A stretch of 64,000 bases of DNA from Streptomyces sp. 846.5 (lineage in GTDB: Bacteria; Actinomycetota; Actinomycetes; Streptomycetales; Streptomycetaceae). The DNA is taken from assembly GCF_004365705.1 (NCBI RefSeq), contig NZ_SOBN01000001.1:1752555-1816554 (forward strand), in the 5' to 3' direction. How positions within the stretch are numbered: the stretch's first letter is position 1; the number at the start of each line of letters is the position of its first letter. This document shows positions 8,753-18,335 of the stretch, one piece after another. A model generated the notes under the pieces. That model saw only the letters and a list, made by a program, of their open reading frames with translations. It was not told where the DNA came from and ran no database searches. Position numbers and translations under genes: made by a program.

Positions 8753-9556
8753 GTGACAGACACCCAGGCGATCTCCCCCTTCCGGCTCGTATTCGTTCCA
8801 GGGGTGACCCCCACCAAGTGGGTGAAGGTCTGGAACGAGCGGATGCCGCAGGTCCCGCTCACCCTGCTGCCGCTCCCCGCCGCCGAGGGGGGCCCGAGCC
8901 TGCAGCAGGGCGGAGCCGACGCCGGCCTGGTCCGGCTCCCGGTCGACCGGACCGTCCTGAGTGCCATCCCGCTCTACACCGAGACCACGGTCGTCGTGCT
9001 CCCCAAGGAGCACCGGCTGGCCGAGGCCGCCGAGCTGACCGCCGGCGACCTGGCAGAGGAGATCGTGCTGCACCCCCTGGACGAGGTCCTGGAGTGGGAG
9101 CAGCGCCCCGGGGTGCCCGCGAAGGAGCGCCCGGCCACCACGGCGGACGCCGTCCAGCTGGCGGCCGCGGGGATCGGGGTCCTGGTCGTCCCCCAGTCGC
9201 TCGCCCGACTGCACCACCGCAAGGACCTGACCTACCGCCCGGTGACGGACGCGCCGCAGTCGCAGGTCGCGCTGGCCTGGCCGGAGGAGCGGACGACGGA
9301 CCTGGTGGAGGAGTTCATCGGGATCGTCCGCGGCCGGACGGTCAACAGCTCCCGCGGTCGCGCCGAGACGCCCCCGCAGCCGAAGAAGCAGCGCGCCAAG
9401 GCAGGGGAGAAAGCCGGCCAGAAGGCGGGCGACAAGCGCCAGCCGAAGGGCGCGGCGGCCAGGACCGGCGCCGGTGGCGCCGGCGGCGGACGGGCCCGCG
9501 GCGGCTCGGGCAAGGCGGGCAAGCCCAAGCGCGGCAAGCCGCAGCGCCGCTCCTGA
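8753..9556 (+). CDS. LysR substrate-binding-domain protein without HTH
   Basis: This 267-residue protein has the periplasmic-binding-type effector domain of LysR regulators (about residues 10-200; segments such as ADAGLVRLPVDR, IPLYTETTVVVLPKEHRL and AAAGIGVLVVPQSLARL). It lacks the N-terminal helix-turn-helix. In its place the C-terminus is a highly basic Lys/Arg/Gly tail (about 205-267) that could bind nucleic acid nonspecifically. The start is GTG 8753. It is divergent from the DUF5997 gene with only 58 bases between starts, so the promoters overlap. It probably senses a small molecule; how it would signal is unknown. Confidence 0.82.
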   Translation: MTDTQAISPFRLVFVPGVTPTKWVKVWNERMPQVPLTLLPLPAAEGGPSLQQGGADAGLVRLPVDRTVLSAIPLYTETTVVVLPKEHRLAEAAELTAGDLAEEIVLHPLDEVLEWEQRPGVPAKERPATTADAVQLAAAGIGVLVVPQSLARLHHRKDLTYRPVTDAPQSQVALAWPEERTTDLVEEFIGIVRGRTVNSSRGRAETPPQPKKQRAKAGEKAGQKAGDKRQPKGAAARTGAGGAGGGRARGGSGKAGKPKRGKPQRRS

Positions 9557-9616
9557 ACCCGGGACGGAGCCCCGGCGTAGGACCTTGTGCATACCCGACT
9601 CACAAGGAGGGGGCAC

Positions 9617-10738
9617 ATGAGAGTACGACGGAGTACAGCCCTTGCCGGTGCGGCGACCATGGCCATGGCCATGGCGGTCGCGATCCCGGTGGGCAGCGCC
9701 GCCGCGGACGGGTCCTTCGTCGGAGCCGCGCACCGGCTCTCCACGATCGCGTCCACGCTTCCCCGCAACAGCGACGTCAACCCGTACGGGGTGGCGGTCG
9801 TGCCGGCGGACCAGGGGCGGCTGTACCGGGGCAATGTGCTGGTCAGCAACTTCAACGACTCCGCGAACCTGCAGGGCACCGGCACCACCCTGGTCCAGGT
9901 GTCCCCGGGCGGCAGGGTCACCCAGTTCGCCCGGATCGACTCCGCCGAGCTGCCGGGCTCCTGCCCCGGCGGGGTGGGCCTCACCACCGCGCTGTCCATC
10001 CTCCCCGGCGGCTGGGTGGCGGTGGGCAGCCTCCCCACCAAGGACGGAATGTCGGCCACCGCGAAGGCGGGGTGCCTGCTGGTGCTCGACAGCAGCGGGA
10101 AGGTCCGTGAAACCCTGTCCGGCCATGGCATCAACGGGCCGTGGGACATGACGGCCGTCAGCCGGGGCCCGGTCAGCGATCTGTTCGTCACCAACGTCCT
10201 CAACGGGACGGTGGCGGCCGGCGGCGCGACCGTGCACAGGGGCACCGTGCTGCGACTGACCCTGGTCGCCGGGCCGGACGGACGGCCGCCGCGTCTGGTG
10301 TCCAGCACCGTGATCGGCTCCGGATTCGCCGAGCACAGCGATCCCGCCGCGCTGGTGGTTGGCCCGACCGGCGTCGGCCTCTCCCGGAACGGGACCCTGT
10401 ACGTCGCCGACACCGCCGGCAACCGGATCACGGCCATCCCGGACGCGGTGGGCCGCGACTCCTCCGCCGGCACCGGACGGACCGTCACCGGCAACGGCAG
10501 CCTCAACAGTCCGCTGGGGCTGACCGTGGCACCCGGCGGCGACATCCTGACCGTGAACGCCGCGGACGGGAACCTCGTGGAGACCACACCCGGCGGCCAC
10601 CAGGTCGCGGTGCGCCAGCTCGACAGCTCCGGCAGCCCGGCGGGCGCGGGCGCGCTGTTCGGTCTGGCCGTCCAGCCGGACCGTCACGCCGTCTACTTCG
10701 TCGACGACGCCACCAACCAGCTGGACCTGCTGCACTGA
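9617..10738 (+). CDS. Secreted NHL/SMP-30-like beta-propeller protein
   Basis: The gene encodes 373 residues with a Sec signal peptide (about 1-31, cleavage after SAAA). ATG 9617 is chosen because AAGGAGGGGG precedes it. The mature part is built of repeated blades with NGTLYVADTAGNRITAI, PLGLTVAPGGDILTVNA and FGLAVQPDRHAVYFVDDATN segments, typical of NHL or gluconolactonase-like propellers. No catalytic metal-binding set can be identified with certainty. It is monocistronic with a strong terminator at 10752. The role may be binding or an unknown extracellular hydrolysis. Confidence 0.75.
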   Translation: MRVRRSTALAGAATMAMAMAVAIPVGSAAADGSFVGAAHRLSTIASTLPRNSDVNPYGVAVVPADQGRLYRGNVLVSNFNDSANLQGTGTTLVQVSPGGRVTQFARIDSAELPGSCPGGVGLTTALSILPGGWVAVGSLPTKDGMSATAKAGCLLVLDSSGKVRETLSGHGINGPWDMTAVSRGPVSDLFVTNVLNGTVAAGGATVHRGTVLRLTLVAGPDGRPPRLVSSTVIGSGFAEHSDPAALVVGPTGVGLSRNGTLYVADTAGNRITAIPDAVGRDSSAGTGRTVTGNGSLNSPLGLTVAPGGDILTVNAADGNLVETTPGGHQVAVRQLDSSGSPAGAGALFGLAVQPDRHAVYFVDDATNQLDLLH

Positions 10739-10751
10739 GCAACCACCAACT

Positions 10752-10788
10752 GGCCCGGACCGGGGAATGCGGTTCCCCGGTCCGGGCC
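10752..10788 (+). terminator. Perfect 16-bp terminator hairpin
   Basis: Arms 10752-10767 (GGCCCGGACCGGGGAA) and 10773-10788 are perfect complements with a 5-base loop, followed by TT. The hairpin begins 13 bases after the propeller gene stop. Confidence 0.92.
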
Positions 10789-10822
10789 TTCTGCGTGCGG
10801 CGACCCCGGTCGGTCAGATCTA

Positions 10823-10861
10823 TTGACGGTGGGGCAAAGCGGTAGGTACAACGATGGCACC
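10823..10861 (+). promoter_or_regulatory. Promoter and overlapping 17-bp operator of the exo-arabinanase gene
   Basis: TTGACG (10823-10828), an 18-base spacer and TACAAC (10847-10852) form a sigma-70-type promoter. The -10 element lies inside GGTACAACGATGGCACC (10845-10861), a quasi-palindrome with GGTnC...GnACC ends. Near-identical sites lie at 13226 (same spacing to TTGACG) and, inverted, at 19906. The leader to the start codon is about 125 bases. Confidence 0.75.
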
Positions 10862-10983
10862 GCATGGGCGCGCCGGCGGGTGATCCTCGTCCCCGCGCCC
10901 CTTCCGGTGCGGCCGGCGCTGTCCGCCGCCCCCCGCAGTGCGGTTCCGACAAGGTCTTGCCACCCACCCTCCGAGGATGTCGT

Positions 10984-13074
10984 ATGCGCCTGCTCGAACG
11001 TCCACCCCTCCGCCCCGGGCGCGCCGCCCTGCGGGCGTTCCTCCTGCTCATGTCCTGTCTGGCGCTGGTCGCCGTGCCCTCCACCGCGCACGCGGTCACC
11101 ACCGGCAACGGCTCGCTGGTGTACTCGCCCGCCGCGAGCAGTTCCTTCGACCCGGCCGGTACCACCTACGCGAAGATCGTCGTGCTCAAGCACAGCGGCA
11201 CGTACAACGGGCGCATCCTGGTGACCTACGACCAGCTGGTCTGGGTGAACGGGAAGCAGGTGTACCCGATCTACTCCAGCAGCGACAACGGCGCGACCTG
11301 GACCCACCTGAGCGACGTGGTGCCGGGGAACGACTTCTCCACGCTGATCAGGACCTCGCAGCCGTCCCTGTACGAGGTACCGCAGGCCACGGGCGGTCTT
11401 GCGGCCGGGACGCTGCTGCTGGCCGGGAACATCATGCCGTCGGACAAGTCCAGCACCCGGATCGTGGTCTACAAGAGCACCGACCACGGCGCGACCTGGT
11501 CCTACCTGAGCACCGTGGACAGCGGCGGGCCGGCCGTCTACGACCCGAGCGCGACCTCGACCACCACCGCGGTGTGGGAGCCGTCGCTCGGCCTGGACTC
11601 GGCCGGGGCGCTGGTCTGCTACTTCTCCGACGAACGGCAGAAGGCGAGCGGCATCCTGCAGGCGGTCTCCTACCATGTGTCCACCGACGGCGGGGCCACC
11701 TGGGGCGCCGAGGGCAACGTCACCGCGATCGCCAACGACAGCGACCGCCCCGGCATGATCACAGTGACCGCACTGCCGAACGGCAAGTACATGGCGACCT
11801 ACGAGGTGGTCAACCGCCCCTCGACGACGCTCAACACCGCGGTGGTCTACTACAAGTTCTCCAACGACGGCATCACCTGGACCGCCTCCGACCTGGGCAC
11901 GCCGATCCAACTCGCCAACGGGCGGGGGCTGGGCTCCTCGCCCTATGTGAAGTGGGTCGCCGGCGGCGGCCCCAACGGCATGGTCGTGGTCTCCGCGAAG
12001 TGGGCGCTGGACTCCTCCGGGAACATCAGCGGCGGCCAGAACTTCTACGTCAACTACAACCTCGGCCAGGGGCCCTGGGAGCGGCTGCCGTATGCCGTGA
12101 CCTATGACGCGAGCGACACCCAGGGCGGCTACTTCGCCGGCTTCGCCCAGGCCTTCGACACCGGCGTGGACGGCAACACGCTGTACCAGGCGACCGACGT
12201 GGAGAACCTGACCACCACCTACAACGACATCCGGGTCGGCTCGATCCCGCTCAACGCCCACCACTACGAAGCCGAACGCGCCACCCTGACCGATGCCACC
12301 GTCGTCACGCAGATCGACGCGGACAACGGCAGCAAGGTGGGCAACATCAACTACTCCGACAGCAAGGTCGCGTTCACCCACGTCAACGTGCCCACAGCGG
12401 GGACCTACACGGTCAACGTCCGCTACGACAACGGGACCGGCGCCACCAGCAGCCAGACCGTGAGCGTGAACGGGGGCACCGCCACCACGCTCAGCTATCC
12501 GGCCACCGTCGACTGGAACCGTTACGGCTGGGCGCAGTTCACCGCGACCCTGAACGCCGGGGCCAACACGATCACCTTTGGCTACAACGGCACCTACGCG
12601 GAGCTCGACGCCATCGACGTCTACCAGGCCGGGGTGGCCGCGGACGGGGAGTTCAAGCTGGTCAACCGCAACAGCGCGAAGGACCTGGAGATCACCTCCG
12701 CGCTGACGACGGAAAGCGCCCCCGCAGGGCAGTGGGGGGACACCGACAACCCCGCCCAGACCTGGCGGATCAGCGCCTCCTCGTCGGGGGGTTACACGCT
12801 GACCAACCTCAACAGCGGGAAGCTGCTGACCGTGAGCGGTGCCTCCACCGCGAACGGCGCCGCGGTGGTGCAGAACGCGTCGAACGGGTCCGCGTCACAG
12901 CGCTGGACCCCGACACCGACCGACTCGGGGTACGCGACCTGGACCAACGCCAACAGCAGCAAGCTGCTGGAGATCTACGCCAACTCCACCGCCAACGGCG
13001 CGATCGCCGACCAGTGGGCCAGCACCGGCTACAACTGCCAGCAGTGGCGCCTGGTCAAGGAAGGCATCCAGTAG
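10984..13074 (+). CDS. Secreted GH93-like exo-alpha-1,5-L-arabinanase with two carbohydrate-binding domains
   Basis: This is a 696-residue secreted protein with a signal peptide over about residues 1-37 (cleavage near AHA). Residues ~40-420 form a sialidase-type propeller with Asp-box repeats (SSDNGATWTHL, STDHGATWSYL, STDGGATWG, SNDGITWT). A CBM6/35-type beta-sandwich follows (about 425-545, HHYEAERATL), then a ricin-like domain with QxW ends (about 550-696, QTWRI, QRWTP, QQWRL). GH93 exo-arabinanases have this propeller, and the neighbours are GH51 arabinofuranosidases and a sugar importer, which favours arabinan over sialic acid as substrate. The shared operator with the importer supports co-regulation. 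The fold is secure; GH93 is an inference to be tested. Confidence 0.75.
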   Translation: MRLLERPPLRPGRAALRAFLLLMSCLALVAVPSTAHAVTTGNGSLVYSPAASSSFDPAGTTYAKIVVLKHSGTYNGRILVTYDQLVWVNGKQVYPIYSSSDNGATWTHLSDVVPGNDFSTLIRTSQPSLYEVPQATGGLAAGTLLLAGNIMPSDKSSTRIVVYKSTDHGATWSYLSTVDSGGPAVYDPSATSTTTAVWEPSLGLDSAGALVCYFSDERQKASGILQAVSYHVSTDGGATWGAEGNVTAIANDSDRPGMITVTALPNGKYMATYEVVNRPSTTLNTAVVYYKFSNDGITWTASDLGTPIQLANGRGLGSSPYVKWVAGGGPNGMVVVSAKWALDSSGNISGGQNFYVNYNLGQGPWERLPYAVTYDASDTQGGYFAGFAQAFDTGVDGNTLYQATDVENLTTTYNDIRVGSIPLNAHHYEAERATLTDATVVTQIDADNGSKVGNINYSDSKVAFTHVNVPTAGTYTVNVRYDNGTGATSSQTVSVNGGTATTLSYPATVDWNRYGWAQFTATLNAGANTITFGYNGTYAELDAIDVYQAGVAADGEFKLVNRNSAKDLEITSALTTESAPAGQWGDTDNPAQTWRISASSSGGYTLTNLNSGKLLTVSGASTANGAAVVQNASNGSASQRWTPTPTDSGYATWTNANSSKLLEIYANSTANGAIADQWASTGYNCQQWRLVKEGIQ

Positions 13075-13094
13075 CAGGAGCAGCAAGCAGTCGA

Positions 13095-13123
13095 GGCGGC
13101 GGGCCGCACACCGGCCCGCCGCC
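13095..13123 (+). terminator. 12-bp terminator after the exo-arabinanase gene
   Basis: GGCGGCGGGCCG (13095-13106) pairs perfectly with 13112-13123 around the 5-base loop CACAC. It separates this gene from the ABC transporter operon. Confidence 0.85.
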
Positions 13124-13203
13124 GGCTGTGGCGCGCCCAGGTCCGAACCGCCATCACTGGCCGAGTGTTGCGAAGCGACGTCGGCCGGATGACAAACAGG
13201 CCA

Positions 13204-13242
13204 TTGACGCGACTGCCGCGCCAGGGGTACAACGATAGAACC
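13204..13242 (+). promoter_or_regulatory. Promoter and 17-bp operator of the arabinose-type ABC importer operon
   Basis: TTGACG (13204-13209), an 18-base spacer and TACAAC (13228-13233) have the same geometry as at 10823. The site GGTACAACGATAGAACC (13226-13242) covers the -10 element. The leader from here to the binding-protein gene is about 215 bases and contains no ORF that I can support. Confidence 0.78.
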
Positions 13243-13459
13243 TGATCAGCCGACCGCCGCTACCAGCGGCCGGCGGACGGCGAACCCCGCAGGTACGGGC
13301 CGGTGCTCCGGGTTCGGAGCCGCACCACCCCCAGGACCTTCGCCGGCACCTGCCCACGCCCGCACTCCAGCATTGCCCCCCGCCACACCCTCGGCACTGC
13401 CTGTGCGCGTGCCGTACACCCGCCCGCCCAGTCAGCAGCAGTAGTCAAGGGAGACTCCT

Positions 13460-14876
13460 ATGTCATCGAACAGCTCCGAGCACAGATCCACCGCAGCCAC
13501 CGCCGCGCCCGCCCAGCCCGCGGCCGGCCCCTCCCGTCGTTCCCTGCTGCGTGTGCTCGGCGCGGCCGGGGTCGGGGCCGCCGCCGTCGGTGCGCTCAGC
13601 GCCTGTGCTCCCGGCTCCTCCGCCGCCCCGAAGGCTCTGGGCTCGGTCGTCCCCTCCCAGGCCAAGGGCAGCACCACCCTCTGGTTCAAGGACGACGACC
13701 TGCTGAAGGTCTTCCGGGGCCTGGTGCCCGCGTTCACCAAGAAGTACCCGACCGTGACCGTGAACCTGGTCGGCGTCGACATCGACAAGAAGCTGGCCCC
13801 GGCGCTGATCTCCGGCGCCGGCGTGCCCGACGGCGCGTTCCTGGGCGACGGCAGCGTGCTCGGCCAGGCCGAGCACCTGACCGACCTCACCTCCCAGATG
13901 GCCAAGTACCGCGCCGACACCGTGCAGTACAAGCTGGACGTCAACACCGACGGCCAGCGCCTCGTCGGCATCCCCTGGGACACCGACCCCGGCCTGCTCT
14001 ACTACCGCGAGGACATCCTGGCCGCCGCCAAGGTCGACCCCGCCCAACTCACCTCCTACGACGCCCTGCTGGACGCCGCCCGGGAGATCAAGGGCCGCAA
14101 CCCCAAGGCCCAGCCGATCCCGCTGGAGCAGGACCCCGACCTGGCCATGCAGTGGCTGATGATGCTGGTCAACCAGCAGCAGGGCACTGGCATGGTCGAC
14201 TCCGCGGGCAAGCTCACCATCGACACCGACGCCTTCCGCACCGCGCTGACCTGGATCAAGAAGGTCGCCGACGAGGGTCTGGGCGCCCGCAGCAAGTTCG
14301 CCGGCACCGCGCAGATCGCCCAGGCCGACGGCGGCACCGTCTCCCTGGTGCCGTGGGCGATCTGGTACAACTTCCTGGTCCAGGGCACCTTCAAGAAGAG
14401 CGTGGGCCACTGGCGGGCCGCCCAGCTGCCCGCCTGGACGACCGGGGGGGGCGCGCTCGGGCGTGATGGGCGGCAGCTCCTTCGTCATCCCCGCCAAGGC
14501 GGCCAACCCCGATCTGGCCTGGCTCTTCTACGAGTACGCGGTCTACAGCCCGGAGGGCTACCAGGCCGTCTTCGGCAGCAACAGCGTCTACCCCAATGGC
14601 CTGAACACCGCGCTGCCCTCGGTCAAGTCCGCGCTCAGCGCGCAGAGTTCGCTGTTCAAGCCGCTGGCCGGGCTGGGCAGCGAGAACCTGTGGGAGGTCG
14701 GCACCCAGGCCTCGCTGGCCATCCCGCCGGGCTACCGCATCCCGACCTGGTTCAACCAGGCCGACGCCTACCTCGGCGCCAACCTGCAGAAGCTGATGGA
14801 CGGAAAGATGAGCGTGGACGCCGTCATCAAGCAGTCGGCGGCCGACATCCAGACCAACCTCGTCAACCGGGCCTGA
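13460..14876 (+). pseudogene. Sugar ABC transporter binding lipoprotein, frameshifted at a G8 run
   Basis: The N-terminal frame carries a Tat-like SRRSLLRVLG motif and a lipobox LSAC, then a family-1 extracellular solute-binding protein with motifs such as GIPWDTDPGLLYYREDIL. At the run of eight G (14444-14451) the frame is lost; with seven G it would read TGGARSGVMGGSSFVIP and continue to the stop at 14876. The C-terminal part (from 14463) has the expected YEYAVYSPEGYQAVFGSNSVYP and IPPGYRIPTWFNQAD. Without correction, translation runs in frame through the intercistronic gap into the permease. This is either a sequencing or assembly error or a real phase-variable inactivation. The intact protein would bind arabinose or arabino-oligosaccharides by context. 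A GGGAG site precedes ATG 13460. Confidence 0.85.
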
Positions 14877-14881
14877 CCACC

Positions 14882-15847
14882 ATGGCGAACCTGACCTGGA
14901 ACACACGCGCGCCGCAGACGGCGCAGCAGGATTCGCCGGCCGCCCGCCGGAGCCGGGGCCGACGCCCCGGCCCCGGCGGGGCCCGGGCCCGGCAGGAGCG
15001 GTGGTGGGGCCTCGCCCTGATCTCGCCCTTCCTGCTGATCTTTGCCGCGTTCACGGCCTACCCGCTGGCCTACGCCCTGGAGTTGAGCTTCAGCGACTGG
15101 CACGGCGCCGGCGTACTGCGCTGGGTGGGCTGGTCGAACTACAGCTATCTGCTGACCAGCAGCGACTTCTGGGCCTCGCTCGGCAACACCGGGGTGATGT
15201 GGCTGCTGATCGTCCCCGCCCAGACCCTGGGCGCGGTCGCGGTCGCCAGCCTGCTGACCCGCTCGCGGCTGAGGTTCAAGAAGACCCTGCGCACCGTCGT
15301 GATCCTGCCCTATGTGACGCCGCTGGCGGCGATGGCGCAGGCCTTCGTGCTGCTCTTCGACGACCACTTCGGCGCGGTGGACCGGGTGCTGACCGCGCTC
15401 GGCGGGCCGAACATCGGCTGGCTGACCACGACCACCTGGGCGAAGCCGGCCATCGCCCTCTTCGTCATCTGGAAGACCAGCGGCTTCGCCCTGATCATCA
15501 TGCTCGCCGCGGTCCAGGGCATCACGCCCGAGGTCTACGAGGCGGCGGCGCTCGACGGAGCCGGCCCGGTGCGGACCTTCTTCTCGGTCACGGTCCCGCT
15601 GGTGCGCCATGCCGTCGGCTTCTTCGTCGTCATCTCCACCCTCGGCATCTCGCAGATGTTCCTGGAGCCGTTCATGATCACCCAGGGCGGCCCCTACAAC
15701 TCCTCGACCACCTCGGGGATGTACCTCTACAACCACATCTCGGCCTCCGACCTGGGCACCGGCGCGGCGAACTCCTTCCTCCTGGTGGTCCTCGTGCTGC
15801 TGCTGTCCCTGGTCGCGGTCCGCGTCCTGCGCTCCAGGGAGGACTGA
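14882..15847 (+). CDS. Sugar ABC transporter permease (MalF type)
   Basis: This 321-residue inner-membrane permease has six predicted transmembrane segments, a basic N-terminal extension (residues 1-38), and the EAA loop EVYEAAALDGAGPVRTFFSV that contacts the ATPase. It begins 5 bases after the stop of the binding-protein gene. With its partner downstream it forms the membrane channel. No ATPase gene is present in the cluster. In Streptomyces one shared ATPase (MsiK) commonly energises several sugar importers, and that is the likely arrangement here. Confidence 0.93.
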   Translation: MANLTWNTRAPQTAQQDSPAARRSRGRRPGPGGARARQERWWGLALISPFLLIFAAFTAYPLAYALELSFSDWHGAGVLRWVGWSNYSYLLTSSDFWASLGNTGVMWLLIVPAQTLGAVAVASLLTRSRLRFKKTLRTVVILPYVTPLAAMAQAFVLLFDDHFGAVDRVLTALGGPNIGWLTTTTWAKPAIALFVIWKTSGFALIIMLAAVQGITPEVYEAAALDGAGPVRTFFSVTVPLVRHAVGFFVVISTLGISQMFLEPFMITQGGPYNSSTTSGMYLYNHISASDLGTGAANSFLLVVLVLLLSLVAVRVLRSRED

Positions 15848-15850
15848 GCC

Positions 15851-16750
15851 GTGACCTCCGCTCTGACCGAACGCCCGCCCGCCGCCGCCGCTGCCGCCGG
15901 ATCCGGTTTGCAGCGCGCCCGGACCGTCGCCGGCTATGCCTGCATGGTGCTCGCGGCGACCGCCTTCCTGTACCCCATCGTCTGGATGGTCGAGTCCTCC
16001 TTCAGGCCGGGCGCGAGCATCCTCAACGACCCGCTGGGCTTCGACCCGTCCGCGGCGACGCTGCGCAACTGGACCGGCATGTTCGCCAACACGCCGATCC
16101 TGCACGCCCTGGCCAACACCGCGATCGTGGTCGTCGGCAAGGGCGGGCTGCTGCTCGTCCTCAGCCCGCTGGCCGGGTACGGGTTCGCCAAGTTCGACTT
16201 CCCGTTCAAGAGGGCGTTCTTCGGGCTGGTGCTGCTCACCCTGATGCTGCCGACGATGGTGCTGATCATCCCGATGCTGCTGGAGATGAGCCAGTTGAAC
16301 TGGGTCAACTCCTATCAGGCGCTGATCCTGCCCGGCGCCGTGGACGCGTTCAGCGTGTTCTGGATGCGTCAGACCATCAGCCAGATCCCGGACGAACTGC
16401 TGGACGCCGCACGGATCGACGGCTGCGGGCCGCTGCGCGCCTTCTGGTCGGTGATCGTCCCGGTGCTGCGGCCGAGCCTGGCCGCCCTCGCGGTGCTGTC
16501 GCTGTTCAACATCTACAACGACCTGGTCTGGCCGATCGTGGCCATCAACGACCAGCAGCACGAGACCGTCTCCATCCTGCTGGCAGGCATGTCCTCGAAC
16601 ATCAAGGGCGCCCAGGCCGGCGTCAGCAGTGCCGACCTGTGGGGCCAGCTGATGGCCGCCTGCACCTTCGCGACCATTCCGACCGTGCTGCTGTTCGTGT
16701 TCCTGCAGCGCCACTTCATCCGCGGCCTGCTCGCCGGCAGCAGCCGCTGA
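15851..16750 (+). CDS. Sugar ABC transporter permease (MalG type)
   Basis: This 299-residue permease has six hydrophobic segments and the EAA loop ELLDAARIDGCGPLRAFWSV. GTG 15851 lies 3 bases after the stop of the MalF-type gene, so the two are probably coupled. It should pair with the upstream permease to import pentose or oligosaccharide delivered by the binding protein. The final PSLAALAVLSLFNIYNDLVWPI segment is characteristic of carbohydrate uptake 1 (CUT1) permeases, which favours an oligosaccharide as cargo. Confidence 0.93.
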   Translation: MTSALTERPPAAAAAAGSGLQRARTVAGYACMVLAATAFLYPIVWMVESSFRPGASILNDPLGFDPSAATLRNWTGMFANTPILHALANTAIVVVGKGGLLLVLSPLAGYGFAKFDFPFKRAFFGLVLLTLMLPTMVLIIPMLLEMSQLNWVNSYQALILPGAVDAFSVFWMRQTISQIPDELLDAARIDGCGPLRAFWSVIVPVLRPSLAALAVLSLFNIYNDLVWPIVAINDQQHETVSILLAGMSSNIKGAQAGVSSADLWGQLMAACTFATIPTVLLFVFLQRHFIRGLLAGSSR

Positions 16751-16810
16751 CCCCGCTCTCAAGAAGCCGTGACAGTCCCCTTGCCCCACCGCCGAAGGAA
16801 TGACGCCAAC

Positions 16811-18316
16811 GTGACCGCACGGCAGCAAGCCCACCTCACCGTCCATCCCCTGTTCGACATCGGCGAGATCGATCAGCGCATCTTCGGCAGCTTCGTGGAG
16901 CACATGGGACGCTGCGTCTACTCGGGCGTCTTCGAGCCCGGTCACCCCACCGCCGACGCGGCCGGCTTCCGCGGCGACGTCACGGCCCTGGTCCGCGAAC
17001 TCGGCGTCGGCCTGGTGCGCTACCCGGGCGGCAACTTCGTCTCCGGCTACGACTGGCGCGACGGCGTCGGCCCGGTCGGCGACCGCCCGACCCGCCTCGA
17101 CCTGGCCTGGCGCTCGCTGGAGCCCAACACCGTCGGCATCGACGAGTTCCTGCCCTGGGCGCGCAGGAACGGCCTGGAACCCATGATGGCCGTCAACCTT
17201 GGCACCGCCGGTCCGAAGGAGGCGGCCGAACTGGTCGAGTACTGCAACCTCGCCGAGGGCACCGCCACCGCCCGCGAGCGCGCCGCCAACGGGCATCCCG
17301 CGCCCCACGCGGTGCGGACCTGGTGCCTGGGCAACGAGATGGACGGCCCCTGGCAGATCGGCCACACCACCGCCGCCGAGTACGGCCGCCGGGCGGCCGA
17401 GGCCGGCAAGGCCATGCGCCTGGTCGACCCCGGCATCGAACTGGTCGCCTGCGGCTCCTCGTTCCGGCACATGCCGACCTTCGGCGCCTGGGAGGACACC
17501 GTGGCCGAGCTCACCCTGGACGTCGCCGACTACATGTCCATGCACGCGTACTACGACGGCACCGCCGACCGCCGCGACTACCTCGCCTCGGGACAGCGGC
17601 TGGAACGCTTCATCCAGGACGTCGTCGCCACCTGCGACGCCGTCAGTGCCAGGCTGGGCTCCTCGCGCCGGATGATGATCTCGCTGGACGAGTGGAACGT
17701 CTGGTCGTCCGCGGCCGCCTCCTCGCCCGTCGGCGAGGGCCAGGACCATGAGATCAGCCACGCCCCCCGGATCACCGAGGACCCCTACCAGGCCCTGGAC
17801 GCCGTTGTGCTGGGCGATCTGATCATCGGGATCCTCAACCACGCCGACCGGGTCAAGATCGGCTGCCTCTCCCTGCTCGTCAACGTCAGCGCGCCGATCC
17901 TCACCGAGCCCGGCGGGGGGGTGAGCAAGCAGGCGATCTTCCATCCCTTCGCCGCCGCCGCACACACCGCCCGCGGACGCGCCCTGAGCACCCGTCTGAC
18001 GGCGCCGGCGTTCCGGACCCCCTCGCACGGCGACGTCCTCCAGGTGGCAGCCGCGGTCACCCATGACCCGGCGACCGGCCAGGCGGCGGTCTTCGCCACC
18101 AACCGGGGCAGCGAACCGGTCGAACTCACCATCGACCACGGCGCGTTCGGCGCCTTCGACCTCAAGTCCGCGCACACCCTCGCCGCGGCCGACCCCCGCT
18201 CCCCCGGCGATCTCGGCCTGGTTCCGCTGGACCGGATCCACCCGGGAGCCCGCACTTCGACGCTGCTCCTGCCGCCCGAGTCCTGGACCCTCGCCGAAGC
18301 CGTCACCCGAACCTGA
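16811..18316 (+). CDS. GH51 alpha-L-arabinofuranosidase (first copy)
   Basis: This is an intracellular enzyme of 501 residues from GTG 16811, with GAAGGA 11 bases upstream. An in-frame GTG at 16769 would add 14 residues with little support. It has the (beta/alpha)8 GH51 core: FGSFVEHMGRCVYSGVFEPGH at the N-terminus, GNEMDGPWQIGH with the acid/base Glu, and the nucleophile Glu in SLDEWNVW. There is no signal peptide. It releases terminal arabinofuranose from imported arabino-oligosaccharides. It is the fourth gene of the importer operon. It is clearly paralogous to the next gene but differs most in the middle loop (SSAAASSPVGEG) and C-terminal sandwich, so the two may prefer different linkages. 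Confidence 0.95.
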   Translation: MTARQQAHLTVHPLFDIGEIDQRIFGSFVEHMGRCVYSGVFEPGHPTADAAGFRGDVTALVRELGVGLVRYPGGNFVSGYDWRDGVGPVGDRPTRLDLAWRSLEPNTVGIDEFLPWARRNGLEPMMAVNLGTAGPKEAAELVEYCNLAEGTATARERAANGHPAPHAVRTWCLGNEMDGPWQIGHTTAAEYGRRAAEAGKAMRLVDPGIELVACGSSFRHMPTFGAWEDTVAELTLDVADYMSMHAYYDGTADRRDYLASGQRLERFIQDVVATCDAVSARLGSSRRMMISLDEWNVWSSAAASSPVGEGQDHEISHAPRITEDPYQALDAVVLGDLIIGILNHADRVKIGCLSLLVNVSAPILTEPGGGVSKQAIFHPFAAAAHTARGRALSTRLTAPAFRTPSHGDVLQVAAAVTHDPATGQAAVFATNRGSEPVELTIDHGAFGAFDLKSAHTLAAADPRSPGDLGLVPLDRIHPGARTSTLLLPPESWTLAEAVTRT

Positions 18317-18335
18317 GCCCGCCCGCCTGCTCCGA

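Noticed and set aside
13460..15847. 795-residue apparent fusion of sugar-binding protein and permease
   Set aside because: The fusion exists only because the G8 run shifts the binding-protein gene into the permease frame; the correct C-terminus lies in the next frame and stops at 14876.
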